Assembly: GCF_007431345.1 (NCBI RefSeq)
Contig: NZ_CP041730.1
Span: forward strand, 3,162,001 to 3,226,000
Length of the DNA stretch: 64,000 nucleotides
From: Chitinimonas arctica
GTDB lineage: Bacteria > Pseudomonadota > Gammaproteobacteria > Burkholderiales > Chitinimonadaceae
Reading direction: 5' to 3'
Shown here one piece after another: positions 61,112-64,000 of the stretch. The notes under the pieces were generated by a model. That model did no database searches. It was not told where the DNA came from and worked only from the letters and a program-made list of their open reading frames with translations. How positions within the stretch are numbered: position 1 is the first letter of the stretch; each line of letters opens with the position of its first letter. The position numbers were made by a program, and so were the translations under genes.

Positions 61112-62464
61112 CTATTGGTCTTTAGACTCCGCCAGCAGGTGTTCCAGGTAGTGAATGGACGTGGCGCCCTTGATAAAACCCTTGTCGTTGAACAGGACCT
61201 GGTGCAGTGGAATATTGGTCTTGATGCCTTCCACGGCCATTTCCGAGAGGGCGATACGCATCCGCGCCATGGCCTGCTCGCGGCTATCGCCGAAAGCAAT
61301 CACCTTGCCGACCATGGAATCGTAATTGGGCGGTACGGTGTAGCCTTGGTAGATATGCGAATCGACCCGGATGCCGGGGCCGCCGGGTGGATGGTAGGTG
61401 GTGATCTTGCCGGGGCTGGGGATGAACTTGAAGGGGTCCTCGGCGTTGATCCGGCACTCCATGGCATGGCCCTTGAGCACGATATCCTTCTGGGCGAAGC
61501 GCAATTGCTCGCCGGCGGCGATGCGGATCTGCTCCTGCACGATATCGATGCCGGTGATCTGCTCGGTGACGGGATGCTCCACCTGGACCCGGGTGTTCAT
61601 TTCGATAAAGTAGAACTCGCCATTCTCGAACAGGAATTCGAAGGTGCCGGCGCCGCGGTAATTGATGCGGCGGCAGGCTTCGGCGCAGGCTTCGCCTACG
61701 CGTTTGCGCTGTTTATCGGTTATACCCGGGGCGGGCGCTTCCTCGATCACCTTCTGGTGGCGGCGTTGCATGGAGCAATCGCGTTCGCCCAGGTAGATCG
61801 CATGGCCATACTCGTCGGCCAGGATCTGGATTTCGATATGGCGCGGGTTCTCCAGGAACTTCTCCATATACACGGTCGGGTTGCCGAAAGCCGCCCCCGC
61901 TTCGTTGCGGGTCATGTCTACGGACTTGATCAGCTCATCTTCGCTGCGCACCACCCGCATGCCGCGACCACCGCCACCGCCGGCGGCCTTGATGATGACC
62001 GGATAGCCGACCTTGCGGCCGATCTTCAGCATCTCTTCCGGATCATCCGGCAGCGCGCCGTCCGAGCCCGGCACGCAGGGGACGCCGGACGCCTTCATGG
62101 CATCCTTGGCGCTGACCTTGTCGCCCATCAGCCGGATCGATTCGGGCCGGGGGCCGATAAAGACAAAGCCGCTCTGCTCGACCCGTTCGGCGAAATCGGC
62201 GTTCTCGCTGAGGAAGCCATAACCGGGGTGGATGGCCTGGGCGTCGGTGACCTCGGCGGCGGCGATGATCGCCGGAATATTCAGGTAGGACAGCGGGCTG
62301 GGCGCCGGTCCGATGCAGACCGACTCATCGGCCAGTTTCACATACTTGGCCTCGCGGTCGACTTCAGAGTGGACCACGACAGTCTTGATGCCCATTTCGC
62401 GGCAGGCGCGTTGAATGCGCAACGCGATTTCGCCGCGATTGGCGATCAGAATTTTTTCAAACAT
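61112..62464 (-). CDS. accC: Acetyl-CoA carboxylase biotin carboxylase subunit
   Basis: AccC carboxylates biotin on AccB with ATP and bicarbonate in the first step of fatty-acid synthesis. The 450 residues match the family. ATP-grasp motifs are present: MFEKILIANRGEIALRI at the N-terminus, the KAAGGGGGRGM loop, RDCSMQRRHQKVIEEAPAP, and the catalytic EMNTRVQVEHPVTE. It lies 84 bases after accB and before prmA. Confidence 0.98.
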   Translation of the reverse strand: MFEKILIANRGEIALRIQRACREMGIKTVVVHSEVDREAKYVKLADESVCIGPAPSPLSYLNIPAIIAAAEVTDAQAIHPGYGFLSENADFAERVEQSGFVFIGPRPESIRLMGDKVSAKDAMKASGVPCVPGSDGALPDDPEEMLKIGRKVGYPVIIKAAGGGGGRGMRVVRSEDELIKSVDMTRNEAGAAFGNPTVYMEKFLENPRHIEIQILADEYGHAIYLGERDCSMQRRHQKVIEEAPAPGITDKQRKRVGEACAEACRRINYRGAGTFEFLFENGEFYFIEMNTRVQVEHPVTEQITGIDIVQEQIRIAAGEQLRFAQKDIVLKGHAMECRINAEDPFKFIPSPGKITTYHPPGGPGIRVDSHIYQGYTVPPNYDSMVGKVIAFGDSREQAMARMRIALSEMAVEGIKTNIPLHQVLFNDKGFIKGATSIHYLEHLLAESKDQ

Positions 62465-62548
62465 GGATCAACTCCGTGAGGGGTGAGGGAGACGGCGGGC
62501 AGGCGCGCATGGCGCGCCGGAATGGGCCCGCTGGACACCTCACAGAAT

Positions 62549-63019
62549 TCAGCCGATCACGAACAAGGGTTCGCCATATTCCACCGGCGAGCCATTTTCG
62601 ACCAGGATGGCTTTCACTACGCCAGACGTCTCGGCTTCGATCTCGTTCAGCAGCTTCATGGCCTCGATAATGCAAAGGGTATCGCCCACGTTGACCTGCT
62701 GGCCCACTTCCACGAAGTTCTTTGCGCCAGGGCTGGCGGCGCGATAGAAGGTGCCGACCATGGGCGACTTCAGAACGGTGCCTTCGGGCAGGCCGTTGCC
62801 GGCCGGCGCGGCTTCGGCGGCGCCCGCAACCGAAGCGGGGGCCGCGGCAGGCGCCGCGCCCATGCTGTAATGCTGCATGGGAGGCTGCGCATACATGATC
62901 GGTGCATTTTGCGACACGCGGGTAATGCGTACCCGTTCTTCCCCTTCCGTCACCTCGATCTCGGCAATGCCGGATTCCTCTACGAGGTCGATCAGCTTTT
63001 TGAGCTTACGTAGATCCAT
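62549..63019 (-). CDS. accB: Biotin carboxyl carrier protein
   Basis: AccB carries biotin on Lys122 in the motif EAMKLLNEIE and shuttles carboxyl groups for acetyl-CoA carboxylase. The 156-residue protein has the N-terminal helix MDLRKLKKLIDLVEESGI, an Ala/Pro linker (52-75) and the C-terminal biotinyl domain with its thumb (RAASPGAKNFVEVGQ). It precedes accC as usual. Confidence 0.98.
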   Translation of the reverse strand: MDLRKLKKLIDLVEESGIAEIEVTEGEERVRITRVSQNAPIMYAQPPMQHYSMGAAPAAAPASVAGAAEAAPAGNGLPEGTVLKSPMVGTFYRAASPGAKNFVEVGQQVNVGDTLCIIEAMKLLNEIEAETSGVVKAILVENGSPVEYGEPLFVIG

Positions 63020-63070
63020 GCCCGTTCCCTTTTTAGGTTTTAGTCTTTGTTGATTGCCGGCCGCCGTGCT

Positions 63071-63559
63071 TCAGGCCGGGGTCTGGCGATTCAGAAAGTC
63101 AATGGCGTGGTCGAGCGCATAGCCGTAACCGGCGGCGCCTAGACCACAGATAACACCCTGCGCGAGGTCCGAAAAAAAGGAGTGGTGCCGAAATGGCTCG
63201 CGCGCATGGACGTTGGAGAGATGGACTTCGATAAATGGCAGTTTGACCGCCGCCAACGCATCGCGCAGCGCAACGCTGGTGTGGGTGAAGGCGGCGGGAT
63301 TGATGATCACGAAGCCGGTGCCATCGTCGAAAGCCGCGTGAACGCGTTCGATCAAGGCAGCTTCGCTATTGCTCTGAAAGCTATGGCAGCGCAGCCCAGC
63401 CGCACCCGCTCGCTGGGCGAGGCGGGTGTCGATGCTGGCAAGGGTGTCCGCGCCGTAGTATTGTGGCTCGCGGCGACCCAGCATATTCAGATTGGGGCCG
63501 TGCAGTACCAGAATATCTTGGTGCTGTCCAGCCAAATTGTGCGGTGTCGGCTGTGTCAT
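63071..63559 (-). CDS. aroQ: Type II 3-dehydroquinate dehydratase
   Basis: AroQ dehydrates 3-dehydroquinate to 3-dehydroshikimate in the shikimate pathway. The 162-residue product has LVLHGPNLNMLGRREPQYYG (catalytic Tyr), CHSFQSNSEAALIERVHAA, FVIINPAAFTHTSVALRDAL and EVHLSNVHAREPFRHHS. ATG 63559 gives an N-terminus slightly longer than usual. It leads the aroQ-accB-accC-prmA string. Confidence 0.96.
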   Translation of the reverse strand: MTQPTPHNLAGQHQDILVLHGPNLNMLGRREPQYYGADTLASIDTRLAQRAGAAGLRCHSFQSNSEAALIERVHAAFDDGTGFVIINPAAFTHTSVALRDALAAVKLPFIEVHLSNVHAREPFRHHSFFSDLAQGVICGLGAAGYGYALDHAIDFLNRQTPA

Positions 63560-63748
63560 GGCGGCGAGTTTGCCGCAGATAGCAGCACGTTGTCTACCGA
63601 TCGGCGAAAGTTCGGTCAAGCGTCCGCTTGAATATTTCTATGGCATGTTGCGAAAATGCAAGCGAAACCGAGATTTTATCAGGGTTTCCCCTTAGCTTGC
63701 CGCCTGAATGGAATTCGCACAGTGAGCCAAAGGATGTGGCGAGCCGGC

Positions 63749-63757
63749 TGTTATAAT
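63749..63757 (+). promoter_or_regulatory. Extended -10 promoter for queA
   Basis: TGTTATAATG holds a perfect TATAAT (63752-63757) preceded by TG at the extended -10 position. It lies 35 bases before ATG 63792. No good -35 is seen, which an extended -10 can tolerate. Confidence 0.6.
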
Positions 63758-63791
63758 GCCGCGCTTCCCCCGTCCAAGCCGTTTCTCTCGC

Positions 63792-64000
63792 ATGCAATTA
63801 TCCGATTTCGATTACGCCCTGCCCGAGCACCTGATCGCCCAGTTTCCGCCGGCCGTGCGCGGCGGGAGCCGATTGCTGCATCTGCCGGCCCAGGGCGGGA
63901 CGTTCGACCGTCACTTCGCCGATCTGCCGGATCTGCTGCGGGCCGGTGATCTGCTGGTCTTGAACGATACGCGCGTGATCAAGGCGCGCTTGCTGGGGCA
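63792..64000 (+). CDS. queA: S-adenosylmethionine:tRNA ribosyltransferase-isomerase, N-terminus
   Basis: The last 209 bases start a frame MQLSDFDYALPEHLIAQFP, which then reads SRLLHLPAQGG and LLVLNDTRVIKARLLG. These are hallmark N-terminal segments of QueA, which transfers and isomerises the ribosyl part of SAM onto preQ1 in tRNA to make epoxyqueuosine. The rest lies beyond the window. Confidence 0.95.
   Translation, partial: MQLSDFDYALPEHLIAQFPPAVRGGSRLLHLPAQGGTFDRHFADLPDLLRAGDLLVLNDTRVIKARLLG

Noticed and set aside
1..64000. tRNA, rRNA, CRISPR array, prophage or origin features
   Set aside because: No cloverleaf, rRNA core sequence, repeat-spacer array, phage structural gene or DnaA-box cluster was recognised by reading both strands.

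Overview
The window is about 64 kb of GC-rich, densely coded bacterial chromosome. Several gene strings point to a Betaproteobacterium, probably of the Neisseriales or a Chitinimonas-like lineage: folK-dgk-panB-panC, gltB-gltD, fur-aat-bpt divergent from bamE-dapB, and aroQ-accB-accC-prmA-DUF3426. The genus is an inference from gene content only; no rRNA or tRNA gene is present.

Layout. 1-4435 (+): end of folK, a deoxynucleoside kinase, panB, panC, a family 2 glycosyltransferase and hemF. 4436-4970: a gene-free leader with a promoter and strong hairpin, then gltB-gltD (4971-10848), closed by a strong terminator. 10979-14974 (-): an orphan low-GC ORF, a lone rmlD-like reductase, exonuclease I and a dienelactone hydrolase. 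15058-17874 (+): a large Ig-like lipoprotein. 17952-19172 (-): an Rpn/YhgA-family nuclease gene with a truncated tandem copy of its 3' end. 19392-20348 (-): a histone-deacetylase-like amidohydrolase. 20478-24371 (+): moxR, DUF58 and transglutaminase operon. 24500-25777: a 13-repeat leucine-rich-repeat protein. 25972-27428 (-): modA-modB without modC. 27502-28221 (-): truC. 28232-33146 (-): a Fur-box-preceded operon of two imelysins, a di-haem oxidoreductase and a DUF1513 protein. 33244-36015 (-): fur-aat-bpt-membrane protein. 36203-42621 (+): bamE-dapB, rraA, a TIG/metzincin lipoprotein and a receiver-TPR protein. 42630-43817 (-): a flavoprotein. 44118-46433 (+): a GDSL autotransporter. 46499-48468 (-): an AT-richer patch with an unknown protein and a ParE/Phd toxin-antitoxin pair. 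48603-63559: oligopeptidase A, gamma-carbonic anhydrase, acyltransferase, a LytTR two-component pair, DUF3025, a dehydrogenase/monooxygenase pair with divergent LysR, two Tpx paralogues and the aroQ-acc-prmA group. 63792-end: start of queA.

How the genes work together. Core metabolism is represented by pantothenate, haem, glutamate, lysine, folate and fatty-acid precursor genes. The most coherent accessory system is the iron-linked operon at 28232-33146: periplasmic imelysins, a c-type di-haem enzyme and a DUF1513 protein behind a good Fur-box match, with fur itself 2.4 kb away.

Most unusual signals: a dispersed MITE-like repeat (two near-complete inverted copies plus two end fragments), a Tpx paralogue in which both catalytic cysteines are replaced at collinear positions, a receiver domain with Glu in place of the phospho-acceptor Asp, single-base frameshifts in a lipoprotein imelysin and in prmA, a coding 12-bp repeat in the Rpn gene, and an unannotated 39-codon ORF with a strong Shine-Dalgarno before the LytS-type kinase.
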